Source: Dissophora ornata (lineage: Eukaryota; Mortierellomycota; Mortierellomycetes; Mortierellales; Mortierellaceae). Taken from it: 14,083 nucleotides of DNA. The position numbers were made by a program, and so were the translations under genes. Positions 1 to 9,508 of the stretch are shown in pieces (the first letter of the stretch is position 1; the number at the start of each line of letters is the position of its first letter). Under the pieces are notes generated by a model. The model did not search any database. It was not told the DNA's origin and saw only the letters and a program-made list of their open reading frames with translations. The stretch lies in NCBI GenBank assembly GCA_025201705.1, contig MU617392.1:1-14083 (forward strand), read 5' to 3'.

Positions 1-172
1 TTTTCCTCAAATCGACCCAAAGGTCGACAAAGAGTTACGAAAGAGAGCACAAGTAATAGCTCTGGAAACAAAAAAAAAAATCGAATAATTACAACAGGCG
101 ACTCTTTTGTCTACAAAAAAAATGAGAGGGCAATCCATTTTTTTTTCCCTCTTCCTCTATGCGCACCACCGT
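1..172. other. 3' flank of the myosin gene
   Basis: This stretch lies downstream of the myosin stop codon on the minus strand and should hold its 3' UTR. It contains A/T homopolymer runs near 69-79 and 115-122. A small inverted repeat sits at its outer end (TCGACC at 12-17, GGTCGA at 22-27, 4-nt spacer). I see no clear AATAAA signal on the minus strand and no gene. Confidence 0.5.
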
Positions 173-3100
173 CTAAACGACAACCAGATGCATCAGCGAC
201 TTCAGACGCCTCAGATCAACCAGACAAGGAGGAAGGTACCTCTCTTCCTCCAGTTCAACCTCACGCAGCTCCGGTGTCTCAAACGACCCTGCATCCTCGA
301 GCGAGATGGCATCGAGTAGCAATGCATCGTTCTTCTCGCTGGCTGCCACACGCGTCGCAATCGCCTTGATCAGATCCGGGCTCACAGGCACTTCATAGTC
401 CGCAATCATGTAATTCTGCACCAGTTTCTGCACCTGGCTCGGTGTCAACATCCAGCACACATCATAGATAATATCGATATCGTTGTGCGATGCCTTCTTG
501 AGCTGCAGCAACTTTGTCGCTTGCATCAGATGCTCCAGCTGCAATGTACCCTCTGGTAGTTCGTGTCCCTTGCACCACTCCTCAATCCTCGTAATATTGT
601 ACTGGATCTGCATCGCACGCTTCCAAGTGCAAAAGTTGCGGCGCATCAACAGGTCGTTGAAACCAGTGACGCCCACCATCTTCAGCAACTCTGTCATCAC
701 CTGGCGAACCACAGAGTGCTCGACGTGGTAGCAGCTCATGGCTCTCCAGATCTTGTTGAACAACAGCAGGAGATCGTCCATGCTGAACGTCGGGCTAGAT
801 CCAATCAGCTTGTTGAAGAACCGTCCAGAGTCGCTGGTGATGAATCCTGGCAGCGCTTGGCTCTCAATGATCGCAGGGATGATCATCTTGTTCAGTTGCT
901 TCTTCAGGGTCTTCATCCAGACGTGGAAAATGTTGTACTCGAGGCACTCCAGTTCGTACTTGACCGTCGAAACCAGCTGCTCATATTCTGCCCAGAGTCT
1001 CTCATTGCCGCGCGCCGCATACACCTCGCGGGTAATCTCTTGTTCGCTCATGCAGATCAACGACAGAAGCTCGTGCACGTTAGAGAGCCAGTAGGCGCAG
1101 GGGATGATGGACTCGTCTCCAGAGATCGACATGGACTGCTGCTGAATTGCCTGCATGACATTAATCATAAGGCGCTCAGACTCCTTGACAAAGCCATAGG
1201 TCCACATCTGCGTCGTCAACATGCCAATCAAGTGGGCCGGGGCCATCACCTCCTTGGCCTGGGGCAAGGTTGAGTGGCTTGGCGACGGAATCTTGATGTT
1301 CTTGATCAAGCCCGCCAAGACCTCTTCCTGTAGACCCTCCTCATCCTCCAAGATACGCATAATCTCGACCTCGGGCTGCTCAATCACGCTTTGAATGCTA
1401 GGTCGGCCATATGGAGCACGACGGGACCAGTCGTCGCTCGACATCGTCTTGACATTTCTGCTATTGTCCAAATTGTCAATAACGCTGTTGGTCGTCTTCT
1501 GGGGCTTGAAGATGGCAGTGCTATCGAAAGCGGTAATATCGGGTGTGCTGTTGCTGCGGTGGCGGCCGGCCTTGGGTGCAGCTCCAGCCTTGCCTCCGTT
1601 GGTGTGGGGGATATGAATAGATGGGGGCAGAGCGGTGACTCTCTGAGGCAGGGGCGCCTCGTTTGCGAAAGCATATGCGCTCTCGTACTTGTCAACGGTT
1701 TGGGCGTTGATAGCGTGGGAGCTGTATGGTAGAGGCATCGTCGACTGGTTGCTGTTGGGAGGCGACATAACCTTGGATGTGACAGGGAAGCTGGATGTGT
1801 CGCGACCAGTGGCCTTGGATAGCTGCGCCAGCTGATCCTTGAGGTACAGGTTCTCGCGTCTGAGAGCCACGACCGTCTCAGAGTCCTCGGGCTTGACCTT
1901 GGCCTGGGCTGCCAACTTGTTGATATCCTCCTTGGTCTTTGCCAACGTCTCTGTGAGCTTGGCAATCTCCAAATCGAGTGTACGGGTCTTCTCGATCGAC
2001 TCTTCAAACTTGGACTGCAATTCCATATTCGCCGCTTTCAAACTCTCGAACTCTGCCTTGGGTACAGTCGGGTTCTCCGCAGCAAGGGCAATCTCCTTCG
2101 ACTTCAATAGTTGTGATGATTCGTATCGTTCTTTCCATGATCGGACTTGGCCTTCGAGGCTCGCCACTCGCGAGTCGAATTGTTTGTTCTGCTGATGCGC
2201 CAAGTCCAAAGCTCGCGTCAGCTCCACCACTTTTCCCTCCAAGCGGTACGATATTTCTTTAAAGTGATTAGCAGAACGAGCCTCTGACTTGAGAACAGCC
2301 AATGCCTTCTTGGCACGACCACGACGTATGCAAGACTGGATAAACACAATCGACTTGTAGTCCTTCTTGTACTGTTGACGTGCCTGCAGACCACGCCAGA
2401 TCTGCTGAATCCTGGTTGCACCGTTGGTCTCGCGAAGGGTCTGGAACGCTGTACGAGCAATCTTGGCTCGAATGGCGCACTGGACACGCATAACATGGTT
2501 ACGAGCATCAATAAACCTCTTGCGCTGAACATAACCACGCAAAAAGGTCTGGAGCAAGACCGCAGAGTGTTCCTCGCGAAGAACACGAGCTGCCTTTTGA
2601 GCGTGGACCTTGCGGGCAAAGCACTGCAACTTGACAGCGGCACGTCGAGTGATCTGGTATTTCTTCTGGCAGATAAATCGGCGCATGTTCTTTTGGATCA
2701 AGGTGGCATAGGCATTCAACTTTTTCGTACGCATGTTCTCCATGTAGGCCAGGAGACCAGCACGGAAGAAGATCTTGGTGAGACCGACTTGGTACTTGTC
2801 TGCCTCTTTGATCGACTCTTCCAGGATAGCCGAACACATCTTTTGGATATCGGAGCCCCAGTGCTCAGAGTTGACCAACATGTAGTAGCGCTCCACAAAC
2901 TCGGAGAAGGACCAGCGCGAGGGATAACCAGCACAACTGATGCGAATTGTCTCCAAGACACCGCAAGCACGCAACTGACCCAGGACCATAGGAGCATCGA
3001 ACGCCCACGGCTGCTTGGCCTCGTTGGGCTTAAGACAACGGATGTAGTGGACGTTGGTCGAGTTGATCGTGTCCATAAGTTGGATCAGCGAACCCTTGAA

Positions 3101-5464
3101 GATTGAACCCAGAGTTGGCTTTCTGTTGATAACACTCTTGCGCTTGTCCTCCGTCAGCTAAAATGACGCAATAGATCAAGAACAGATTAGTAGAGCATTC
3201 AAGGGTAAGCAAAGCATTGTGCATTCTTGCGCTGCAGAGACTACAAACTTACGCTTCCTCCTGAACCCAGGGTAGCACTTGTCATAAGAATTTCCTCCAG
3301 GAACTCGTTGTCAGAGTTCTTGATCAAGTTCAACAGCTCATCAGGAAGAGTATCTTTGTTCTTCTCAAGGAAACCGTCGCATTCGTATGTGACATCGTGG
3401 GCATAATGGGAGATTGTAAAGGCCGTGTTGGAGAAGCGAGGCTTTGTGAACCACTTCTTGTGCTTCTCGGTACTGAACTGTGTGACCAGCTTATTGCACC
3501 AGGTTTGATCAGAACCTGAAGGCAGACGACTCTCCTCGTCAAGAAGAGAGAGCACACCGAGCTTGCCTTCAATCATCTCAATACAGGGCTGGTTATCGCT
3601 GAAATCGATAAACGTCCAGTCAATTTTCTCGCGGATGTACTCTTCCTGCTCCAGCTTGAACACATGTTGGTTGAACTCTTGCTGCAACTTCTCGTTGGCG
3701 TAATTGATACAGAACTGCTCGAACGAGTTCTTCTTGAAGTGCTCGAAACCGTAGATATCCAAAACACCAATGAAAGAGTGGATCTTGCTGGCAACAGCCT
3801 CACTGGAGAGACTCGCGTTGATGTTGCTGACGAGCCAGTCAAACAGTGAAGAGTAGATGTACTTGGCCACAGAGTCACGGACGATCAAACTCTGCTCTGG
3901 CTTCAACGCAGAGACGATCTTTTCGGAACGGGTGGTGATCTGCTTCTTGACGAGCCACTTCTTGAACTCTGAGAGGGGAACTCCAAGGACACGAGCGGCA
4001 GTGATCAAAGAGGGATCTTCGTCCGAGATCATGGCGTCGGTCCTTCCAGTGACCTGGATGTTTCCGATGTGGAGCAACGCAGCCAAGAGTCTGAAGATGT
4101 ACCATTGAACCTGCACAGAAATACCGATAGTAGAGAGAGAGCGCTGCGTAATTTCAAACTCTGCCGCATCGTCGACGCCATTGATGGTGGAAATACCGCC
4201 CTGCTTCAGGTAGTTGAACTGGTTGATGGACTGCAAGTCAAGCTCCTTCTTCTCTGAGGGAGGGGCTCCGGCAACCAGTTGGTAAAAGACGTGGTAGTTT
4301 CGCTCGTGCTCAGGCTGGTACACGAGACGGGATCGCTCCAGCAAATATGTCCTGATCTTGGCACCGATAATGTTGCGATCCTTGTCGAACTGAATCTCTG
4401 TGAACTTTCCGAAACGCGAAGAGTTGTCGTTACGTGTGGTCTTGGCGTTACCAAAGGCTTCCATGATAGGGTTGGTGGCCAGAATCTGTTCTTCAGTCTC
4501 GCTCATTCCCTTGGATGAATCTGTGCCTCGGTCGCCATCATCAGCGGTGGCAAAATAGCGCATGATGAATTTGGCACTGACAGTCTTACCAGCACCACTA
4601 TCATTGCCAGCACGAACAGGCGGTTAGATATTGAACCCTTCACAGAAATAGCATATCTTTATACTCAATATACCCTTGGTTCAACACCCTTACCTCTCAC
4701 CGGAAACAACAATTGTTTGGTTCTTCTCATCTCGAATCATGCAGCGGTAGGCATCCTCGGCAATAGCGAACAGATGGGGTTCCAATTCACCACGTCGTCG
4801 GCCAGAGTATGCTTGAATGATATCCTGGCTGTACAGATTAACGCGAGCAAAAGGATTTGCCGCAATCAGGACAATTCCCGAGTAGGTGTAGATGTTGCAG
4901 TGCGAGTAACGAGTTTTGATGTTGCTCAGGACTTTATGATGGAGGGAATTGCGCTGTCAGACACATGGGCAGGTTCAAGGCGCGCACGCACACACACACA
5001 CAGACACACAGACACACGTCAGCTCTCGAGATAACAAAAAAGAAAGACTGTTGACTCACCAGCAGGTTCGTTCAAGTACGAGAGATTGGTCAGATCCTCT
5101 GTTCCCTCCAACAGCGGTGGGTTGCGCAGGGGTGGAAGTATGGCATCGCCGCCGCCTTTAATTTTGTCCAGCGTGGACGAAAAGACGTGATCCTACACGG
5201 TTTAACCGACATGGTTGAGTGGGGAAGTGTGAGTGTGGTTCACTAGCAGAAAGAATACGGTTGTTCATGCTGTTCATGCACAATCGGAAAATAGACACGG
5301 GGTTCCCACAGGGCAGTGCATACCTTTCCACTCTCGTCCACAAAGGTCAGGGTCACCTTTCCATCGGCGGCAACGTCTTTTACGGTCAGCGCGGCACTGA
5401 TCCATCCTTCGTTCACATCAGTGAACCAACACTGTGTGCCCTTCACGTATGTGTCGAGAGACAT
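173..5464 (-). CDS. MYO2: Class V myosin heavy chain (Myo2-type actin motor), complete, 5 exons
   Basis: This is an ATP-driven actin motor that carries secretory vesicles and organelles toward growing tips. Exons on the minus strand are 5464-5324, 5192-5060, 4931-4694, 4597-3253 and 3157-173; they join to 4842 nt, or 1613 residues, close to yeast Myo2. In order I see an N-terminal SH3-like segment (about 8-60), then a motor to about 760 with P-loop GESGAGKT (169-176), switch I NDNSSRFGK (227-235) and switch II DIYGFEHF (451-458). Six IQ motifs (about 765-905) bind light chains. A coiled coil (about 917-1068, broken near PTVPK) dimerises the chain, followed by a polar linker (to about 1215) and a globular DIL cargo tail (about 1216-1590). 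The TEDS-rule residue is Glu396, so the head should not need phosphorylation there. The joins rebuild EPAVLSNIKTRY and the P-loop. Intron 4 has a branch-site-like CTACTAATC at 3185-3193. The start context has A at -3. Confidence 0.97.
4980..5017. repeat. CA-rich microsatellite inside myosin intron 3
   Basis: Alternating pyrimidine and purine bases run from 4980 to 5002, then CA units continue interrupted by G to 5017. The tract lies wholly inside the 128-bp intron 4932-5059. In the myosin pre-mRNA it reads as GU repeats about 45 to 85 nt upstream of the splice acceptor. Confidence 0.9.
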
Positions 5465-5921
5465 TGTTCAGGCACAACGTTTTTTGGGTCCTGGGGAAAT
5501 AGGGATATGTAAGAGTATATACAGGGGTATATGGCAAAATAGAGAAGACAGAGTATTTAGATTCTGTCTAGCTTGAACGACGTGAGAGTGAGTGAGCCTT
5601 TGGCGGGGTGCACGGGAAGAGAGGGGAAGAGAGGGAGTGGGCGGGAGCTGTCTGCAGTGTCTCCTTCAAAAGACGCGGAGATTGAGAATCGACGCGTGGG
5701 GGAAGAAAGCAGGGTATCAATGAAGGTGTGCTGTCCTGGCTGCGATGGTCAGAGCCGAGATGTTTAAGCAACTTTTTTTTTGCGGGTTCTGGGGAGGGGG
5801 GCCACAAGTTGTCAGGGTAAAAGGCAGTGGGAAGAGCAGGATGGAGGAGCAAAAAGATAGAGGAAGATGAAAGCCAGCGCGAATTGGTTTCGGAGCAGTG
5901 GTGGAGATGAAGTAGGAGGGT

Positions 5922-5969
5922 GGAGAGGAAAGAGGGAAAGAAAAAATAAGGAGAGGAAGAAAAAGAGGA
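5922..5969. repeat. Polypurine tract upstream of the myosin gene
   Basis: Of 48 bases, 47 are purines on the plus strand (single T at 5947). It begins 458 bp upstream of the myosin ATG and reads as a CT-rich tract in the transcribed direction. This is a common feature of fungal promoters and leaders; a specific function is not shown. Confidence 0.85.
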
Positions 5970-6382
5970 CGACAGGGGGACGGCGGAAAAAAAAATGGCG
6001 AAAACGGATCAAGGAGTGCATGTCTGGAAGCCCTTTGCTGGAAGGGGGCACAGTGCACACGAGCCGAGAACAGAAGCATCGGACAGAAGCAAAGAGGGCA
6101 GCATAATCCGCTATCAACGCAGCGGGACACCGTCGGTGATGTTAGCGGGAGGGTGCGCGAAGGTCATGACCCTCACTCCAGAAAGAAAAAAAAAAAAACC
6201 ACCGTGTTCACACTTTCGCTGCACGCAATGCTGCCATGCCACGCCAATTGTGGTGTCTTGAACGGGAGTTGAATTCATATCTATCAGACATTTCAGACAA
6301 CACAACCCACCCACGGCCCCCCCGCTCAAACACCCGATCCAATTGCTTTGTCTGTCCCTTGCTGCTCCAGCCTGGTGGATGC

Positions 6383-6422
6383 AGACAATGACACAATGAC
6401 ACAATGCCACTGTGACACTGTG
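6383..6422. repeat. Five diverged 8-bp tandem units
   Basis: The units read agacaatg, acacaatg, acacaatg, ccactgtg and acactgtg, end to end without gaps. The first three and last two differ mainly at positions 4-6, so the array looks like a period-8 repeat with two unit types. Confidence 0.85.
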
Positions 6423-6447
6423 CGACTCGCCCAGCGATCGCACCGCA

Positions 6448-6476
6448 TCTCCCTTCCTCTCCCTTCCTCTCCCTTT
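6448..6476. repeat. 10-bp pyrimidine tandem repeat
   Basis: TCTCCCTTCC occurs twice and is followed by a partial third unit. It lies 25 bp past the period-8 array, in the same gene-free gap. Confidence 0.85.
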
Positions 6477-6628
6477 GACAATGAACGGTGGACACACCTT
6501 TGACCCCACCTCTGGTGTCAGCAGCCATCCATGATGCTGGTGTGGAATGAGATAGCGTTGACTTTACAGATTCCAATAGAAAGCAATAATACAGGTGGGC
6601 GGGTTGTTCGCGTGCTCGCAGGTTCGTT

Positions 6629-6663
6629 GCGTGTGCGTGCGTGCGTGTGTGTATGTGTGTGTA
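6629..6663. repeat. Alternating GT/GC tract
   Basis: All 35 bases alternate purine and pyrimidine (GT, GC and one TA step). Such tracts can adopt Z-DNA under supercoiling. It lies in the gene-free gap about 1.17 kb upstream of the myosin start. Confidence 0.9.
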
Positions 6664-7122
6664 GACGATCCTTACTGCCTTTTCTTTCTTCTGTTCTTTT
6701 GCAATGGGTGGCAGAGCGTGGTTCTGGCTTTTGGATGATCACGTCGCTCCAGAAAAGAATGATATTCGAACAAAAAAAACACAACGAGAGAAACGAGAGA
6801 GAGAGAGGGCGCGCGTGTATCTCATCTGCATGTATCCCTCTCTCTGCTCTCAGGCTCATTCTCTTTTCCACAAAGTGTAGAGATGAGGTCCCACTTCTTC
6901 TCGGAGGAAATCAGAATCCAGGACAGAATGAGAAGAGGGGTCCTTCTGTTCTTTTTTTTTTTTCTCGGCACAGACACTTCATGCCAAGGATGACAATGTG
7001 GCCCCTGGATGCGTGGATGTTGTAGGGGCAAACAGGCCCTGTGACCCCCTTCCCTTGCAAGGGACAGTGGGCGTGAAAATTGTTTCCCAAGGGTAACCTT
7101 ACTACCCATGCGCCCACGTACA

Positions 7123-7157
7123 CGGCGGAGCAAACAACAACAACAACAACTTCGCCG
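7123..7157 (+). other. Hairpin with a CAA-repeat loop
   Basis: CGGCGGAG (7123-7130) can pair with CTTCGCCG (7150-7157) over 8 bp with one G-U pair. The 19-nt loop is almost pure CAA repeat. An AATAAA follows at 7163-7168. No transcript is known here, so a role is unproven. Confidence 0.4.
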
Positions 7158-7323
7158 CAATAATAAAGGGAGATTTTTCTGCATCTACATTCTCTGCTGC
7201 TCCATTCCTGTTCCTGAGATGAGATGATGACCCGAGCTTCGATTGCTTAATGAACAGTATAAAAAAGCTCAGACTATACCTTATTTCCTTCTTGCTGTTG
7301 TTGTCACTAGCCGCTGTTGGTTA

Positions 7324-7341
7324 TTGTTGTTGTTGTTGTTG
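7324..7341. repeat. (TTG)6 trinucleotide repeat
   Basis: Six perfect TTG units, with looser GTT-type repetition just upstream (about 7291-7320). It lies in the gene-free gap, about 415 bp beyond the BAP31-like stop codon. Confidence 0.9.
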
Positions 7342-7756
7342 ATGTGTAGGAGAGCAGAGCAATAAAGAGGAAAGACAAAGAGAAAAGTGTGAATTCGTAT
7401 TGTGCTCATCATTATAATAGGCTGGGCTTTGCCTGTCATCCCATCGCACAAACATCTACCAAAGCCGCACCTTACATTAGACCACGTTGTTGCCAATTGG
7501 CAGCACGCGACCTCAATGGGACAAGGGGGGACCAGACTAAATTGTCTATACTTACCCAGGTCAACTGCACCTCCCATCTACAGTCACCTCTACCCTATTT
7601 ACCACCTCTAACATGTCATGGATAATGCATTCTTTGAGAGCAAGATGTTTTTTAATGTAAAGGTTGACGTTTGGACAATGTGGACATAGAGTAGATGGAT
7701 TGTACATAACAAGGAAAGAGAAGACATGAAAAAAAAAACCTCAACAGATCCCCTCC

Positions 7757-9015
7757 CTAAATGTCCTTCTTGCTTTCAGACTTGATGCCCTTCAACTGCT
7801 TCTCCATCGCAGTGTTCTCATCTGCCAAGCGCAGGTACTCCTGTTGCTGCTGGGTCGCCTGCTTCTTCAGGTTCTCAAGGTCCGTCTTGGTCGACTGGTG
7901 GCTGGCTGCGACTTCCTGCAAGTCCTTGAGCTCTTTCAGCAGCTTCTGCTCCGAATCCAACACACGTTCGTACTCCTTGCTCTGCTGGGCAGCCTGCTTC
8001 TTCACAATCTCCATCTTTTCCTCGCTCTTAATCAGATCAAGAATCGTGATGAACGTGCGGTTGAGGATCAACGACAGGAACAGGGTGAATCCAGTCAAAT
8101 ACCTATTATTTCGAAAAAAAAAAGAAACGATATGACTCCACAGTTAGCATAACGCCTTTTCTCAGCACAACTAAAGTATTCGTAAGAACATAGTCATCTT
8201 CGCTTTCTGCATACATGTTGCGCTGAGCGTAAAAACGTCTGGCAGCCATGGATGTCTCGGTGTGGGGGTGATGGTGATGGTGATCGTCCTCGCTGCGGAT
8301 CTCCTCGACCTTGATGACACGGTTCAATGAGTCTAGAAAAACGATACGAGTCAGAGAACAAGAAGATTGATTAACTCTCTGATGCCTCGTTCCTTGACCA
8401 CCGCTTCATGTTCAGCGCGCTGCTTGAGGTCACAGGCTGGTATGGTGACTGGAACTTACCGACAAAGAGGATGAACACAAAGCTGTTTTTGTCACGTAGA
8501 ATCAAATGGATCATGGAAAAAATGTTGGGTCAGTTAACTGCAGACGCGATCCACGGAAAAAAGGAGAGTTCCCAGGCCCTGAAATAAATGACTTACATGA
8601 AGACGATCTTCATCACGTATTGGATGTTGGCCATGAAAGGAGACTTTGAGAGAAAGTTCAACATGCCTCTTCTCCACTTGAAAGGAAGGGGGAGCTATAA
8701 CGCCACCAGATTAAAGAAAAAATGGATCTTTTAGCCGAGGAACAGAAAGGACTACTACAACTTTGCAACTCTGGAGCAGCAGGAAAACAATGCGGTTGAC
8801 AGCCCTCAAGTGTGCGACTTACAATCAAGAAGATGAACGTGATCATCTAACGAGGTTCAATAGCAACCGGATCGCAAAAGACATGTTAATACGCGTCATG
8901 CGATCGTGCCTCATTGCTTGCGATGCAATGTTCCTGGAGAAGATTTATCCTGGCGTTGATTTGTTCCTACCTCTGTCATCAAGAGGGCGAAGACCATGGT
9001 GTAAGGCAGCGACAT
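7757..9015 (-). CDS. BAP31: BAP31/Yet-type ER membrane protein, complete, 6 exons with two microexons
   Basis: Members of this family are three-pass ER proteins that help sort and quality-control membrane cargo. Exons on the minus strand are 9015-8971, 8846-8823 (24 nt), 8694-8597, 8482-8460 (23 nt), 8332-8215 and 8102-7757; they join to 654 nt, or 217 residues, matching family size. Hydrophobic segments lie at about 5-25, 46-64 and 104-127, and a charged coiled coil runs from about 128 to 210. The C-terminus is KKDI, a dilysine ER-retrieval signal as expected for the family. Family hallmarks rebuilt by the joins are LPLPFKWRRGML, the run VFIFVFILFVDSLNRV, and MYLTGFTLFLSLILNRT. A His-rich stretch (DDHHHHHPH, 79-87) lies in the loop between helices 2 and 3, lumenal by family topology. 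The start MSLPYT is the first ATG of the frame. The two tiny exons rest on motif continuity and frame, not on RNA data. Confidence 0.92.
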
Positions 9016-9117
9016 GTTTGGTATATTCCTTGTAGTCTTTTGAGACCGATGTGGGTTGAGGGAATGGAAAGGTGGATTGGACAAGCAAAGAATGCCGAGG
9101 ATGGTCTCGTGTTTCCC

Positions 9118-9125
9118 TTTTTATA
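9118..9125 (-). promoter_or_regulatory. TATA box of the BAP31-like gene
   Basis: TATAAAAA on the minus strand, 102 bp upstream of the ATG. An ACGTG motif (9128-9132 on plus) lies 2 bp further upstream. The match is exact, but the transcription start is not known. Confidence 0.6.
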
Positions 9126-9178
9126 CGACGTGAACGAGAATGTGTTGGATTCCGCCAAGAACCCACGAACGATGTCTG

Positions 9179-9186
9179 TGACGTGG
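9179..9186 (+). promoter_or_regulatory. UPR-element-like site TGACGTGG
   Basis: The octamer equals the UPRE core known for XBP1/ATF6-type bZIP factors, and its ACGTG core is also bound by fungal Hac1-type factors. It lies 164 bp upstream of the ATG of an ER protein gene and about 54 bp upstream of its TATA box. A second ACGTG lies at 9128-9132. No CCAAT-N9-CCACG (full ERSE) is present. Binding is inferred. Confidence 0.4.
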
Positions 9187-9480
9187 CACAGCGCACGCAC
9201 GAGCAAAGGAGGAAAAAAAAATGCAAGCAGTTTGGGCCAAGCAATTGAGAGCACCTCTCGGTCCTTCAATTCACGTTACAAAGCACATCCCAATTCAGCG
9301 CTGACACGCGCTCAGTCTTGGCTTCTAGAATTCCTAATGTGTTATCCTACTGGGGTAGTCCCCTTTTTTACGTATTTCTCGATCTGTCCTCGGTGCATGT
9401 GGGTGAAGAGTAGAGAAAGCACAGACCAACCGCTTCTCTGTGTATTCCAGTATCCAGTACTTCATGCCTTGTATGTAGAT

Positions 9481-9486
9481 TTTATT
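9481..9486 (-). terminator. Polyadenylation signal AATAAA of the DUF1764 gene
   Basis: AATAAA reads on the minus strand 22 nt after the stop codon at 9509-9511. It is the only exact hexamer seen close behind this gene. The cleavage site itself cannot be placed. Confidence 0.5.
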
Positions 9487-9508
9487 ATGGTGTGTTCTGT
9501 ACGTGATC

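Larger units (their letters stand above)
5465..7756. other. 2.3-kb gap without a recognisable gene
   Basis: The gap separates the myosin start codon from the BAP31-like stop codon, so it should hold the myosin promoter and 5' leader at its left end and the BAP31 3' UTR at its right end. The reading frames here are composed of low-complexity runs (polypyrimidine, GT, GTT) and match no family I know. No tRNA or rRNA is visible. The part next to the myosin gene is strongly purine-rich on the plus strand, so CT-rich in the myosin direction, as fungal promoters often are. Several short tandem repeats are listed separately. Confidence 0.7.
9016..9508. other. Intergenic: 3' flank of the DUF1764 gene and promoter of the BAP31-like gene
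   Basis: Both neighbours are on the minus strand, so this stretch ends one transcript and starts the next. Its left part carries a TATA box and ACGTG elements for the BAP31-like gene. Its right end carries a polyadenylation signal for the DUF1764 gene. I see no coding region: the long plus-strand open frame across it has no family resemblance. Confidence 0.65.

Noticed and set aside
563..1273. 236-codon plus-strand open frame
   Set aside because: It is antisense to the myosin cargo-tail exon, has no family resemblance, and is explained by codon bias of the real gene.
2375..3106. 243-codon plus-strand open frame
   Set aside because: Antisense shadow of the myosin IQ and converter region, where the minus-strand frame has clear motifs.
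6531..7025. 164-codon plus-strand open frame in the gap
   Set aside because: It reads through the GT tract as a Val/Cys run and a T run as Phe; no domain, signal or sensible composition.
7052..7063. 12-bp palindrome CCCTTGCAAGGG
   Set aside because: Single occurrence in the gene-free gap with no neighbouring structure; not distinguishable from chance.
7214..7230. C/D-box snoRNA-like motifs (CTGA and ATGATGA)
   Set aside because: The CTGA precedes the C-box-like motif, so the order is wrong, and no terminal stem is visible.
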